In this document: in pieces, positions 42,471 through 51,094 of the stretch | Layout of the letters: each line of letters starts with the position of its first letter | Position numbering within the stretch: position 1 is the stretch's first letter | NCBI RefSeq assembly: GCF_000215935.2 | Contig: NZ_AFNU02000007.1 | Coordinates: forward strand, 1-64,000 | Direction of reading: 5' to 3' | From: Haloplasma contractile SSD-17B | GTDB taxonomy: Bacteria; Bacillota_I; Bacilli_A; Haloplasmatales; Haloplasmataceae | Length of the DNA stretch: 64,000 bases | Program-made: the position numbers and the translations under genes | The notes under the pieces: model-generated | Told to the model about the DNA's origin: nothing | The model's input: the letters and a program-made list of their open reading frames with translations, nothing else | The model's database searches: none

Positions 42471-42565
42471 AAAAAAAGACCTATTACAGCTCGTACATAT
42501 TGTTCAGTTTTATGTGTTTTAACCACACTTAATGAACAATATGTAACTCGTAACATAGGTCCTTT
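42471..42565 (-). terminator. Unusually long hairpin with T-run
   Basis: The arms are about 29 bases (42478-42506 and 42533-42561). ACATATTGTTCA pairs perfectly with TGAACAATATGT and GACCTAT with ATAGGTC, with a bulge between, and a smaller inner GTG/CAC hairpin forms the loop. Seven T follow on the minus strand, so it can terminate the gene ending at 42564. The length (about 90 nt) is well above the other terminators here. Confidence 0.7.
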
Positions 42566-42806
42566 AATTCATACAATCCGATTCCTCACAGATTTCAAAT
42601 GATTTTACACTCTTACAGTAAATCGTCATGCTCTTTCCATCATGGTCAAGTCCTGTCAGGTAGCCGGTTTCTACATCTATAGATACAAAACAAATGACAA
42701 TCCAAGTTGATTCTGACAAGAAACATTTAATGATTGTTCCTTGTTTCACATTTAACTCTTGCATCTTATTACAAATACATCCTACGTCTTTCTGATTATA
42801 TCGCAT
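42564..42806 (-). CDS. Small Cys-rich protein, unknown
   Basis: An 80-residue protein with CICNKMQEL near the start and scattered Cys (CFLS, CFVS, YCKS, CEESDC). The middle VKQGTIIKCFLSESTWIVIC and TGYLTGLDHDGKSMTIYCKS read like short beta strands. Family not recognised. GGGTGG precedes the ATG. Probably monocistronic. Confidence 0.55.
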   Translation of the reverse strand: MRYNQKDVGCICNKMQELNVKQGTIIKCFLSESTWIVICFVSIDVETGYLTGLDHDGKSMTIYCKSVKSFEICEESDCMN

Positions 42807-42996
42807 AATACCACCCTATATGGAGGATTTTACTTTATTATATTCATACAAGGCTAAAAGTGTCTGTGTTATCTTAACTATAATTGAATTTTTCGGTGTT
42901 ATGTAGTTATGTAACCAAATTAAACAACGATTCTAACTTCTTATTGGTAGTCTTTTTTGTAGAACATTAAAAAAGAGAAACCACCATAGGTCTCTC

Positions 42997-43320
42997 CTAG
43001 TCTTCAATCACTTCCTCTAATATGATTTTCTTTTTAAAACTTCCTCGAACTATATTTTTTTGTTCTTTAACTTGTTCAATCTTTTTTCTATTAAGATTAA
43101 ACTGGTTACTTATATGATCGAGAACCTCAAGTATGTCAGCCATTTCTTCTTCAGATGGATTTTCTATGAACTCCTCTAATTCTTCTCGTACTTTCTTATA
43201 AAGATGACTAGTGTATTCAGAATCTTTCGCTATATGTGTTACATATGTTTTTCCACTTTTCTCAATTATATCAGGAATTAAATCTCTTACTAGTTTATTA
43301 TACTTGATTGTTTTAGCCAT
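42997..43320 (-). CDS. MazG-like nucleotide pyrophosphohydrolase-type protein
   Basis: A 107-residue protein. The opening IKYNKLVRDLIPDIIEKSGK and the helical EELEEFIENPSEEEMADILE with EExxD-like spacing match the phosphoribosyl-ATP pyrophosphohydrolase-like (MazG superfamily) domain, which binds Mg through acidic residues. The substrate is unknown; house-cleaning of nucleotides is usual. ATG at 43320 fits the AAGGAG site better than the TTG before it. It follows the membrane gene at 43343 by 22 bases and is likely co-transcribed. Confidence 0.8.
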   Translation of the reverse strand: MAKTIKYNKLVRDLIPDIIEKSGKTYVTHIAKDSEYTSHLYKKVREELEEFIENPSEEEMADILEVLDHISNQFNLNRKKIEQVKEQKNIVRGSFKKKIILEEVIED

Positions 43321-43342
43321 CAAATTACTCCTTAAATTCTAC

Positions 43343-43762
43343 TTATTGTAGTTCTTTATGAAATGGAAATAGGTGTGTTTTTATCGATAAAATAAGTGCT
43401 AAAATAGAAAGAATGAGACCTAGTATAAAATAAATTACATGGAGGATCATTATGTCATATAGCACATAACACTGAATCACAATCCACATCATCATAATAA
43501 CGCCCATCACCCCACTGAAATAGCCTTGATACTGATACCGGATGTAAGCGAACCTAGCAGCAACTATGTTTAAAAGACCATTTACTAAAAATAAAAATAA
43601 ACCAGGTATTAAGAACGTATCAAATGGTCCATTTTTTAGAACTTCCGTAGATATTCCCATAACTTCACCGGTTGGATCTAGTATAACACCAATACCAGGA
43701 AATACAGCACCAATCCCTATAAATGCATGTAATATAACTAACGACCTGTAAAGTTTTTTCAT
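43343..43762 (-). CDS. Four-helix membrane protein, unknown
   Basis: A 139-residue protein with four predicted transmembrane segments and short loops. The first loop holds a DPTGEVMGISTEVLKNGPF stretch. ATG at 43762 is preferred, with GAGGGGG about ten bases upstream; the TTG six codons earlier overlaps this site. No family motif. Co-directional with the MazG-like gene. Confidence 0.65.
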   Translation of the reverse strand: MKKLYRSLVILHAFIGIGAVFPGIGVILDPTGEVMGISTEVLKNGPFDTFLIPGLFLFLVNGLLNIVAARFAYIRYQYQGYFSGVMGVIMMMWIVIQCYVLYDIMILHVIYFILGLILSILALILSIKTHLFPFHKELQ

Positions 43763-43836
43763 TGGTCCAAACCCCCTCAATAATTTTTATCTAGTTTTAT
43801 TATAGATAATTTACCATAATATGTAAACAGATAAAC

Positions 43837-43870
43837 GAAAAAACTACTGAACAACTCAGTTCAGTAGTCA
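43837..43870 (-). terminator. Rho-independent terminator
   Basis: ACTACTGAAC pairs with GTTCAGTAGT, with a six-T tail on the minus strand, after the sucrose phosphorylase gene. Confidence 0.85.
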
Positions 43871-43891
43871 AATCATACTATAATTTTAATA

Positions 43892-45337
43892 TTATGTTAA
43901 ATCGAGTTCAACCTCTTGAATCGCTTCGTTTACATACATGACTTTAAACTCATGTGTTTTTAGATCTGCAATTAAAGTTGTTTTAAGCTCACCTTTTTCC
44001 CATACAATGACTAGTTCATTTTCTAGGATTGGTTTAACGATTGTTACATCACCATTAAAGGCATCATATGTATTTCTAAATTCCATTAGCTTATACATAT
44101 TTTGAAGCATTGGATCCGTAACACGTTCATTGATCTCATCGACTGTATAGTAGTGACGATTAATATTACGGCCTACTTTCGTTTTTTCTAATAGTTCTAG
44201 ATCATTCTCACCAGCAAGTAACCCTACGTAATAGACCTGCGGAATACCGGGTGCAAAAAACTGGATCGCTCGTGCTAATAAGTAAGCGGCGTCATTATTC
44301 CCGAGTGCTGAGTAGTAGGTACAATTAATTTGATAGATATCTAAATTCTTGTATTCAGCTGAACTATACTTTTTCTTTACATTTGCACCCTTTTTATATA
44401 AAACCTCTTTTGTATAATCAATTTCTTTATCGGTCATCAAATCGACTACATCAACAACACCGATCCCATCATGGGTATCAAGCGTTGTAAACTGTTTACG
44501 AGGACAAATGTTTAACCAATTAATTAAGCGATTGTTCTTACCTGAAAACAGTGAGTATAGGACAAGCATTGGCAAGGCAAAATCATAAACCCAGCATCCT
44601 TTTTTTGCCATATTTAACTGAATAGTATAATGTTCATGTATCTCAGGTAACATTTCTACACCCATCGGTTTTAAAATAGCCTGACATTCATCTAATAATT
44701 CCCATACTCCAGGTTCAATAAAGAAACATGATGTATCTGGTTTCTTTATTGCGTAAGCAAAGGCATCCAGACGTATAAAATTTGCACCATGTTTTGCTAA
44801 AAAAGATAGATTATCGATCACAAATTGTTTAGTCGTATCAGTCGTTACATCTAAATCGATTTGTTCCTCATCAAACGTACACCAAACTTTTTCCTTCGAT
44901 CCATCTTCAAAGGTTGCTATAACATAGGGTGCTCGTGGTTTCCGTTTGTAAATTTTATCAACTTGTTCTTCAGTTGGCTCTCCATTTTTCCAAAAATCCT
45001 TGTAACGGATAAATAAATCGCTATAGCTTGACTCATCTTTATTTTTTAAAAAGTCTTGAAAATACTTTGAACTTCTAGAGATGTGATTAATCATAAAATC
45101 ATACATTAACTCATAATTTTCAGAAATCTTTAAAATATCTTTCCAGTCACCAAATACCTCATCTACTTCAGTATATGTCATTGGTGCAAACCCTCTATCT
45201 GCACTTGATGGATAAAACGGTAAGATGTGTACACTACCAATTGTATCTTTAAAATGGTTATTTAATACATTGTTTAAGTCCTTTAAATCTTTTCCCATGC
45301 TATCGGCATAAGTAATTAACATGATTTTGTTTTCCAT
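43892..45337 (-). CDS. gtfA: Sucrose phosphorylase (GH13)
   Basis: A 481-residue GH13 phosphorylase that turns sucrose and phosphate into alpha-glucose-1-phosphate and fructose. With the start at ATG 45337 (AAAGGAG upstream), the nucleophile Asp191 (FIRLDAFAYA), acid/base Glu232 (LPEIHEHY) and Asp290 (LDTHDGIG) fall at nearly the same numbers as in the Bifidobacterium enzyme (192, 232, 290). The N-terminus MENKIMLITYADSMGKDLKD is also characteristic. Related glucosylglycerol or sucrose-6-phosphate specificities cannot be excluded. No sugar transporter is adjacent. Monocistronic. Confidence 0.9.
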   Translation of the reverse strand: MENKIMLITYADSMGKDLKDLNNVLNNHFKDTIGSVHILPFYPSSADRGFAPMTYTEVDEVFGDWKDILKISENYELMYDFMINHISRSSKYFQDFLKNKDESSYSDLFIRYKDFWKNGEPTEEQVDKIYKRKPRAPYVIATFEDGSKEKVWCTFDEEQIDLDVTTDTTKQFVIDNLSFLAKHGANFIRLDAFAYAIKKPDTSCFFIEPGVWELLDECQAILKPMGVEMLPEIHEHYTIQLNMAKKGCWVYDFALPMLVLYSLFSGKNNRLINWLNICPRKQFTTLDTHDGIGVVDVVDLMTDKEIDYTKEVLYKKGANVKKKYSSAEYKNLDIYQINCTYYSALGNNDAAYLLARAIQFFAPGIPQVYYVGLLAGENDLELLEKTKVGRNINRHYYTVDEINERVTDPMLQNMYKLMEFRNTYDAFNGDVTIVKPILENELVIVWEKGELKTTLIADLKTHEFKVMYVNEAIQEVELDLT

Positions 45338-45413
45338 CGTAACGGTTGCTCCTTTACAAAAAATAATCACCTTTAGTTTACCATCTCTCGTTTTAAGTAT
45401 CCTTATCTAACTA

Positions 45414-45450
45414 TAAAAAAGATGGCTTCAGAACGAAACCATCTACAATT
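45414..45450 (-). terminator. Rho-independent terminator
   Basis: AGATGGCTTC pairs with GAAACCATCT (G-U allowed), with a six-T tail on the minus strand, after the gene ending at 45463. Confidence 0.75.
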
Positions 45451-45462
45451 ATCACTATTTAA

Positions 45463-46182
45463 TTATAATACACCATCATAATATAACTCGTTAACATGAG
45501 CATGCGCTAACTCCAAATCATCTTTTAATTCTTGTTTAATTTCAGTCATTTTATTGATCCATACACTTATGTAATTCGTATTCACAAGTTCCACTATCAA
45601 GATGAGTTTTCCTTCATCATAATCAATTAGGTTTCCACCACTTTTAACCTTAATTTCAACAACTGATTCGTAATCTCGTAGATCTCTTCTACTCTTTAAT
45701 CGATCGAGCGATTTATTACGCCTGATTGTCATTTGTAGTTGACAGTTTAAGGTCTTAAAGCGATCTTCATAGTTTTTGTATAATTTAGATATAAGTTTCT
45801 TAGTTTTATAATCTATACTTTTAATTTTCAGAATCGTTTGTGTATTTTTTTTATGAAACCACTCGCCATCAATTTCACTCAAAAAATGCGGTATGAGTGC
45901 TGTAAACAATGACATCCACATCATTAGAATACCTAATAACAATAGATGGTGAGTCATTAAATAGATCCCAGTCCCTACACCGATTGCTACAACGAATACC
46001 GCAATATGGTTTAACAATTGCTCCTTGGTCCTGTACAATTCCCTTAGTCCGTTCCATCTAAATATGTGCTCTTTTGACTTTTTAGGTAGTCCATTTTTTT
46101 TGAAACATTTAGGACAATATGAATTCCCCTTTAGGTTAATAATACGACTTACATAGATTTTACAGTTGTGACACTGTTTCAC
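45463..46182 (-). CDS. Zinc-ribbon membrane protein
   Basis: A 239-residue protein starting with GTG behind AAGGAGCG. The N-terminal CHNCKIYVSRIINLKGNSYC then PKC is a two-pair zinc ribbon. Transmembrane helices lie at about 60-78 and 80-98, and residues 110-239 form a charged mixed domain with strands (VVEIKVKSGGNLIDYDEGKL). Function unknown. Monocistronic. Confidence 0.65.
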   Translation of the reverse strand: MKQCHNCKIYVSRIINLKGNSYCPKCFKKNGLPKKSKEHIFRWNGLRELYRTKEQLLNHIAVFVVAIGVGTGIYLMTHHLLLLGILMMWMSLFTALIPHFLSEIDGEWFHKKNTQTILKIKSIDYKTKKLISKLYKNYEDRFKTLNCQLQMTIRRNKSLDRLKSRRDLRDYESVVEIKVKSGGNLIDYDEGKLILIVELVNTNYISVWINKMTEIKQELKDDLELAHAHVNELYYDGVL

Positions 46183-46327
46183 GATTACACGCTCCTTAAA
46201 TAGCTCTTACTTTATAATCCTATCAATCAGTTAACATCACGACTGTTTAAAGCCTGTAAAATACATCATAATTGATGAACCTTTCATTTTATTATTTAAA
46301 ATTTAATAATAAATCATGAGCGAAAAT

Positions 46328-46366
46328 AAAAGGACACTTACTATAGTATATAATAAGCGTCTTTAA
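46328..46366 (-). terminator. Rho-independent terminator
   Basis: AAAGGACACTTAC pairs imperfectly with TAAGCGTCTTT around an AT loop, with a T-rich tail on the minus strand, after the kinase gene. Confidence 0.7.
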
Positions 46367-46398
46367 TAAATGTATGATATTAACTTTTTAAATTGTGG

Positions 46399-47010
46399 TT
46401 ATTCACGAACTTGTGCTTTTATTTTGCTCCATATTTCATCTACTTTACCTTCACTAAAGATATCGTCGGGTAAATCTAAGAACATAATTCTTTCTTTTGG
46501 CACATTATAATGCTTTAGTAATCGTTCTGTCACTTCATAGTAATTGTCGTAGTGGAAGTGCAGGTATTCTTCTTGGTCTGCTTCAATTTCTCTACCTCGA
46601 GATCTTACGTTTTCGAACAGTTGATCCTTAGAACGTCTTAATACGATATAGATGTCTACGTCAGGAATTCGCTTTAAATGCTCATCGGCGATTGCGTATG
46701 TTAGCGCGACCTCCATTGGATTCATAATTCCTTCTAACCGAAGCAGCTCAGTAAAAACTAAATTGCTGAAAATGGTACTATCATAGATAATATGTTCTTC
46801 TTCTTTTGTCTCCCACATATCTAGGAAAAGTGATGAATAAAAAGCATTTTGACTTAGTAGTGCAAATGTCTTTTTGTCTTCGTAAAAATATTTTAAGTAT
46901 GGATTGTCTTGCACTTTTTCCTCTACCAGTTTGTACTTGTATTTCTTTGATAAGGTTAATGATAGGGTGCTTTTCCCACTACCAATTGGTCCCATAATTC
47001 CTATTCTCAT
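46399..47010 (-). CDS. Deoxynucleoside kinase
   Basis: A 203-residue dNK-type kinase that phosphorylates deoxynucleosides in salvage. The P-loop is GPIGSGKST at the N-terminus. EEKVQDNPYLKYFYED is the substrate segment and YDSTIFSNLVF occupies the place of the usual ERS motif. RIPDVDIYIVLRRSKDQLFE then RSRGREIE is the lid. ATG at 47010 has AGGAGG nine bases upstream; the frame before it is not needed. Deoxyguanosine/deoxyadenosine preference is common in Bacilli but not decided here. Monocistronic. Confidence 0.92.
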   Translation of the reverse strand: MRIGIMGPIGSGKSTLSLTLSKKYKYKLVEEKVQDNPYLKYFYEDKKTFALLSQNAFYSSLFLDMWETKEEEHIIYDSTIFSNLVFTELLRLEGIMNPMEVALTYAIADEHLKRIPDVDIYIVLRRSKDQLFENVRSRGREIEADQEEYLHFHYDNYYEVTERLLKHYNVPKERIMFLDLPDDIFSEGKVDEIWSKIKAQVRE

Positions 47011-47185
47011 GTTGTATATCCTCCTACACACTTTTATCCGTCATTCACAAACCTTTTTAATCATATTTTGATAAAATTCTATATTTTTATGAATCACTAT
47101 CAACTATTATACTAAATTCATCGGTGTCTTTTAAGGTAATTTAACAATTACCTAAAATTGCTAATACAGTGTTGTGAACCTAAAA

Positions 47186-47215
47186 TGCTACCTTAAACGT
47201 AAAAGATAGCTTTCA
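47186..47215 (-). terminator. Weak terminator-like hairpin
   Basis: GCTACC pairs with GATAGC around an AT-rich loop, and ATTTTAGG follows on the minus strand. It lies 35 bases after the gene ending at 47250. Confidence 0.4.
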
Positions 47216-47249
47216 GCGTGTGAGTTATTTTGTTCAATGCTTCGTTTAA

Positions 47250-48164
47250 TTAGAGGCATGCTTCGATCTGATTTTTATGCTCAGTGAGCCACTTCATAAC
47301 AAACTGATTATAGCACGCCATATCAATGCGATTTCCTTCTAAACTAAACTTCATGAATATTAATTCAATTGCATAGAGGATGTATATAATGATTTTACGT
47401 TCAACATCAGTGAATTCATACTGGCTCATGACTGTTTTAAATAACTCAAACCAGTTTTCACGCTTCTTTTCATCGGAAAATCCAGATATGAGCATGCTAG
47501 TCACAAGGTAACAAGGGTCAAATAATCTAGGTCCTATCATCGCCAGATCAAAGTCTATATAAGCAGTAATCTTTTCTCCATCATACAACATGTTACCAGG
47601 ATGAAGGTCCCTATGAATGAGGTGATTCGGTATCTCTTTTTCATATTGTTGTATATGTGTCATAATCTCATCCTGAACTTTAGTGATAAATGGTACATCA
47701 AACTGATCCTTATTAAGAGTATTGATATCCAAGATGGCGGCCGTTAAGTCAAGAAAGTCATAATCATCTGTTGTCGGAAATACTTTTAATGCTTCATGTA
47801 ACTTATAAATTGCTGCCCCGTACTGTCTTGCACGTTCTAATCGGTTTCCTCCATAGTGCTCACCATTCGATGATCCTGGTAATTCCTTATAGATGCAATA
47901 TGGTTTATTATTGAATATGAAATAGTAGCTTCCATCAGTCATCTGAACCTGGCATGGTACGTTTACTTCTTGTTGTAAAAGATAATTCATGAGTGTAAAT
48001 TCTTGTTTAATCTGTTGTTCCGAATTCTTTTCCTTAAGATAATAAGTGATGCCAAATTCATCTGTGATTCGTTTCATCTTTCCAGTAAATGAATCTACAT
48101 CCTCTATATTAACTACTTTAAAGTTATAGTCTAATGTATTAATATGGTGAATTAAGTGTTGCAA
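47250..48164 (-). CDS. APH-family phosphotransferase (paralogue of 716-1687)
   Basis: A 304-residue kinase-like protein. It has the catalytic loop LIHRDLHPGNML and metal site AYIDFDLAMIGPRLFDP. Identity in these blocks and overall layout to the protein at 716-1687 shows a common origin. The start is TTG at 48164 behind AAGGGGG. Substrate unknown (homoserine-, choline- or thiamine-kinase-like enzymes share the fold). Monocistronic, on the same strand as its paralogue. Confidence 0.82.
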   Translation of the reverse strand: MQHLIHHINTLDYNFKVVNIEDVDSFTGKMKRITDEFGITYYLKEKNSEQQIKQEFTLMNYLLQQEVNVPCQVQMTDGSYYFIFNNKPYCIYKELPGSSNGEHYGGNRLERARQYGAAIYKLHEALKVFPTTDDYDFLDLTAAILDINTLNKDQFDVPFITKVQDEIMTHIQQYEKEIPNHLIHRDLHPGNMLYDGEKITAYIDFDLAMIGPRLFDPCYLVTSMLISGFSDEKKRENWFELFKTVMSQYEFTDVERKIIIYILYAIELIFMKFSLEGNRIDMACYNQFVMKWLTEHKNQIEACL

Positions 48165-48291
48165 TTTTATTCCCCCTTAAATATGTATTATATTCTAAAG
48201 AATCATACGAACATCCCTCAAATTTTTACCAACATCCACATTATACCATTACTAAATTTGTTTTAAACATACTTAGTAGTTTGAAACACTA

Positions 48292-48318
48292 AAAAAAAGC
48301 GACAATAAGCCGCTTCCT
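48292..48318 (-). terminator. Rho-independent terminator
   Basis: AAGCG pairs with CGCTT, followed by eight T on the minus strand. It overlaps the end of the gene at 48318. Confidence 0.6.
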
Positions 48319-48653
48319 TATAGTTCGTAATTTTTGTTGATTACAGGTATAACATTAAACAGCGGTTTCTCATAAGGATGAAGCTTACGAATAACAGAAA
48401 TAGCCTCCAAGACTTTCTTCTCGCTACATCTAAATTCAACCTTAAGTTCTTCTGCCTTGCTAATTTCCCCAATTTTTCCGTCATACGGATCCGCACCTTC
48501 TAGTGGGCGCCAATACCCTGTTACTTTAGTTGTAGATAGGCAGTGATCATAATCACCTATTGTTAAGGCTCCAATTTCATTTAGTGCATTATGGAGTTTT
48601 AAAAAATAATCTTCTGGTATATAGACTTCAAACTTTGCTTGTTTAATTTCCAT
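48318..48653 (-). CDS. NIF3-associated PII-like domain protein (YqfO C-domain type)
   Basis: A 111-residue stand-alone version of the PII/CutA-like domain that is inserted in YqfO/NIF3 proteins. Visible features are QAKFEVYIPEDYFLKLHNAL, GDYDHCLSTTKVTGYWRPLE, the GADPYDGKIGEISKAEELKV block and a final HPYEKPLFNVIPV. It probably forms a trimeric barrel and may bind metal or a small ligand. AAGGAGG precedes the ATG. Monocistronic. Confidence 0.82.
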   Translation of the reverse strand: MEIKQAKFEVYIPEDYFLKLHNALNEIGALTIGDYDHCLSTTKVTGYWRPLEGADPYDGKIGEISKAEELKVEFRCSEKKVLEAISVIRKLHPYEKPLFNVIPVINKNYEL

Positions 48654-49398
48654 AGTGGATATTCCTCCTTATAATATAGTAAAAATTTTCGTGTGGGTGA
48701 ACAACCTTTAACCATTAGTATAACTTTTTATCATAATGTTTACTAGTTGTTTCAGTGGGTAATTATCTGTTAATATTAGAATTAATTCCAATATGAAATT
48801 GCATGATTTAAACCACCACTGTCTTCTACATTACATTTTTTTTTCATATTAGGGTTCGTCTATTCGTTTGGTATGTAAATTAATGATTTCTGTTAGTAAA
48901 ACGAGTTGTTATTTAAAGTCTTGTTAACAGAGCGTCCATACTTAATAGAAACAAGTGTATGTTGTTAGTTAAAGGTTAAATATATTCGGCAGTTTTTTCG
49001 TAATGATTTATTATTTATATTGTATTATATACGAAAAACGTCAGAATATATTAGCTCCTATAACAATAGAGTTCGCTAACAGAGCCAAAATAAAAACATA
49101 AAGCTAGACAAACCCAGTGCTACTACCCCTCTACTACCTTTCGTAATCATTCATGTATTCTTTATAATGATACCACATTAAAGAGTAGAAACATAATACC
49201 TGCTGTCATTTGCGTGTATTTAGTCAATATTAAATATTTCTTTGATATGATTTACGAATTTAGTGTTGTTATCAGAAATGACCTTAGAGTTCCCATTAAA
49301 GCTAGACACGCTAAACCTTAGAGAGCTTAACAAATTAAGATTCTTGACTATAAAGGTGCTATGCTTAAGCTTATTTAACTAAGAAGACGAAAAGCTAA
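48654..49398. other. Largest gene-free stretch of the window (about 745 bases)
   Basis: I see no ORF with a ribosome site. It holds the motif TAACAGAGCCAAAATA at 49077-49092 (repeated at 60007-60022) and a shorter TAACAGAGC near 48924. A frame of 33 codons at about 49287-49380 (MTLEFPLKLDTLNLREL...) lacks a ribosome site. It may be decayed mobile-element or gene sequence. Confidence 0.45.
49077..49092. repeat. 16-bp repeat, copy 1
   Basis: TAACAGAGCCAAAATA, identical to 60007-60022. Its complement GGCTCTGTTA resembles the ends of several Bacillota insertion sequences. Confidence 0.4.
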
Positions 49399-49423
49399 AT
49401 AAAAAGGCTTCTTAAGAAGCCCT
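49399..49423 (-). terminator. Rho-independent terminator
   Basis: The palindrome GGCTTCTTAAGAAGCC is followed by five T on the minus strand, after the gene ending at 49461. Confidence 0.8.
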
Positions 49424-49460
49424 GTAATGTTTTAACTCTCTGAATTTATATAGTTGTTTA

Positions 49461-49943
49461 TTACAGCTTTTTGTATACATCAATCCTCTTTATACCCTTG
49501 CTGTGATTAGTTATATAGTTAATACCAATGGTTTGATTATGGTATAGAAAGTGGATTTCTGAATCATTTACAGTAAGATCTGATACTCCTTCTAAGTCAT
49601 TATAAAAAGCTTCTACCTCTTGAATTGATAAGTCGGTTAAGTAGTAAGAACCAGTTAATGAGTATCTCTGTTCTAAAACCATCTCATCGGGAAGTGGAAG
49701 TTCATTCTCTTCCATAGAAAACCCATAATAATCTATTCGATGTATTTTTACAGGATTTAAATTTTTTCTGAGCCTGTAGTATAGTATTTCACTACTTAAC
49801 CATCCAAATACAGTGTTACTAACTAGTAGAATACCCATACCTAAAAGGATTCCAATTCTAACTGATTGATTATTTGTCATCACTACAACTACTGTTAAGA
49901 ACATAATGATTATGATCAGTAGAAAGCAATAGAGTACTAACAA
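49461..49943 (-). CDS. Two-helix membrane protein, unknown
   Basis: A 160-residue protein. The TTG at 49943 is the best start: GTGGAGGG lies six bases upstream and translation begins straight into helix 1 (LVLYCFLLIIIIMFLTVVVV). Helix 2 lies at about residues 32-53. A soluble tail of about 100 residues with strands (HRIDYYGFSMEENELPLPDE, VNDSEIHFLYHNQTIGINY) is probably outside or in the cytoplasm. Family not recognised. Confidence 0.6.
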   Translation of the reverse strand: MLVLYCFLLIIIIMFLTVVVVMTNNQSVRIGILLGMGILLVSNTVFGWLSSEILYYRLRKNLNPVKIHRIDYYGFSMEENELPLPDEMVLEQRYSLTGSYYLTDLSIQEVEAFYNDLEGVSDLTVNDSEIHFLYHNQTIGINYITNHSKGIKRIDVYKKL

Positions 49944-50042
49944 AGTAAACCCTCCACATAAACCTCTCAATCCTATACTACAGTATATTCTCCTCGTTCA
50001 TTTTTGTATCCGTTTATTAGGAAATTTATTTATCAGCACACA

Positions 50043-50091
50043 AAAAGGCTGCAAACTTTTAAATATAAGTTTACAGCCTATTTTTTTTATT
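50043..50091 (-). terminator. Rho-independent terminator
   Basis: AGGCTGCAAACTT pairs with AAGTTTACAGCCT, with flanking A- and T-runs, right after the SGNH hydrolase gene. Confidence 0.85.
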
Positions 50092-50740
50092 AGTGTATAA
50101 ATTTAAAGTCTATTACGTTAAGAAATGCCCTAGCAAGAAGCATATGTCCTGTAGTATCCGGGTGTACACGGTCCCAAGCAAGTGCTGATGAATGAACATG
50201 CTGTAGATGATCATTAATTACCTTTTGCGTGTCAACTAGTAGAAGATCATATTCTTTAGCTAACTGTTTTACAACTAACCCGTACTCATCCATTTTTGCT
50301 CTCATTGGGTCATCTACTCTATGTTCTATAAAAAATGGTGTCATTAATACAATGCGCTTCACCTGTTTAGATGATTTTACAATGAGACGCTCTAGCGTAT
50401 CTCGATATTCATTAAGATGCACGTGTTCTTCGGTTTGAATAGGACTATCAAATTGACGCCATACATCATTAATTCCAATCATAATGATAAGCCAGTCAGG
50501 ATTTAAATCGAGTGCATCACTTTGCCATCTGTTATCTAAATCCCTAACTGTATTCCCGCTAATTCCCATATTAAACACACGAATATAATAATCTGGATAG
50601 GACGTATTTAAGAAGGCGTTTACTAAGTTAACAAATCCATCTCCTAAATTACCCTTACCACAAGCTACAGGTTTCACACGGTTACAATCCGTGATTGAAT
50701 CTCCAATAAATACTAAACGGCTTCCTTTTTCTATCCTCAT
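50090..50740 (-). CDS. SGNH/GDSL-type esterase
   Basis: A 216-residue lipase/acylhydrolase of the SGNH clan. Block I is FIGDSITDCNR (nucleophile Ser15), block II Gly is in MGISGNTVRDL, block III Asn in IMIGINDVWRQ, and the catalytic Asp/His pair in WDRVHPDTTGH. No signal peptide, so it is cytoplasmic; deacetylation of sugars or small esters is likely. GAGGAATG precedes the ATG. Monocistronic. Confidence 0.9.
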   Translation of the reverse strand: MRIEKGSRLVFIGDSITDCNRVKPVACGKGNLGDGFVNLVNAFLNTSYPDYYIRVFNMGISGNTVRDLDNRWQSDALDLNPDWLIIMIGINDVWRQFDSPIQTEEHVHLNEYRDTLERLIVKSSKQVKRIVLMTPFFIEHRVDDPMRAKMDEYGLVVKQLAKEYDLLLVDTQKVINDHLQHVHSSALAWDRVHPDTTGHMLLARAFLNVIDFKFIH

Positions 50741-51094
50741 CGTACATTCCTCGCTTTATCTTGTTTTTTGCTAGTACTAAATCATTATATATTATTATAT
50801 AAATTAGTAAAAGGCTTCGATTAGAAACCTTTTAAACTTAAGTTATTGTTTACATAAGATAAAAAAGTTGATCATTTTTCATGCCACACAATACTTTAAT
50901 AAATAAATTCCTAAGAGAATATTAATACGATCCTACCTAAGAGATCATTAATGAAAGTACACCTCTCATACACAGTATCCCGATTATTTATCCGTGTACT
51001 ATAATAGTGTTCAGGTGCAGGTCCTGATCAAACCTGTTTGATTATTCTTCCTTTTAAACTTTGTTTTTTACCTTTCATCTGAACAAGTAATTAC
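50741..51094. other. Gene-free stretch with one hairpin
   Basis: It contains the promoter of the SGNH gene and, at about 50809-50838, AAAAGGCTTC pairing with GAAACCTTTT with flanking A/T runs, a possible terminator for the membrane gene that ends at 51095. No coding signal. Confidence 0.45.
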
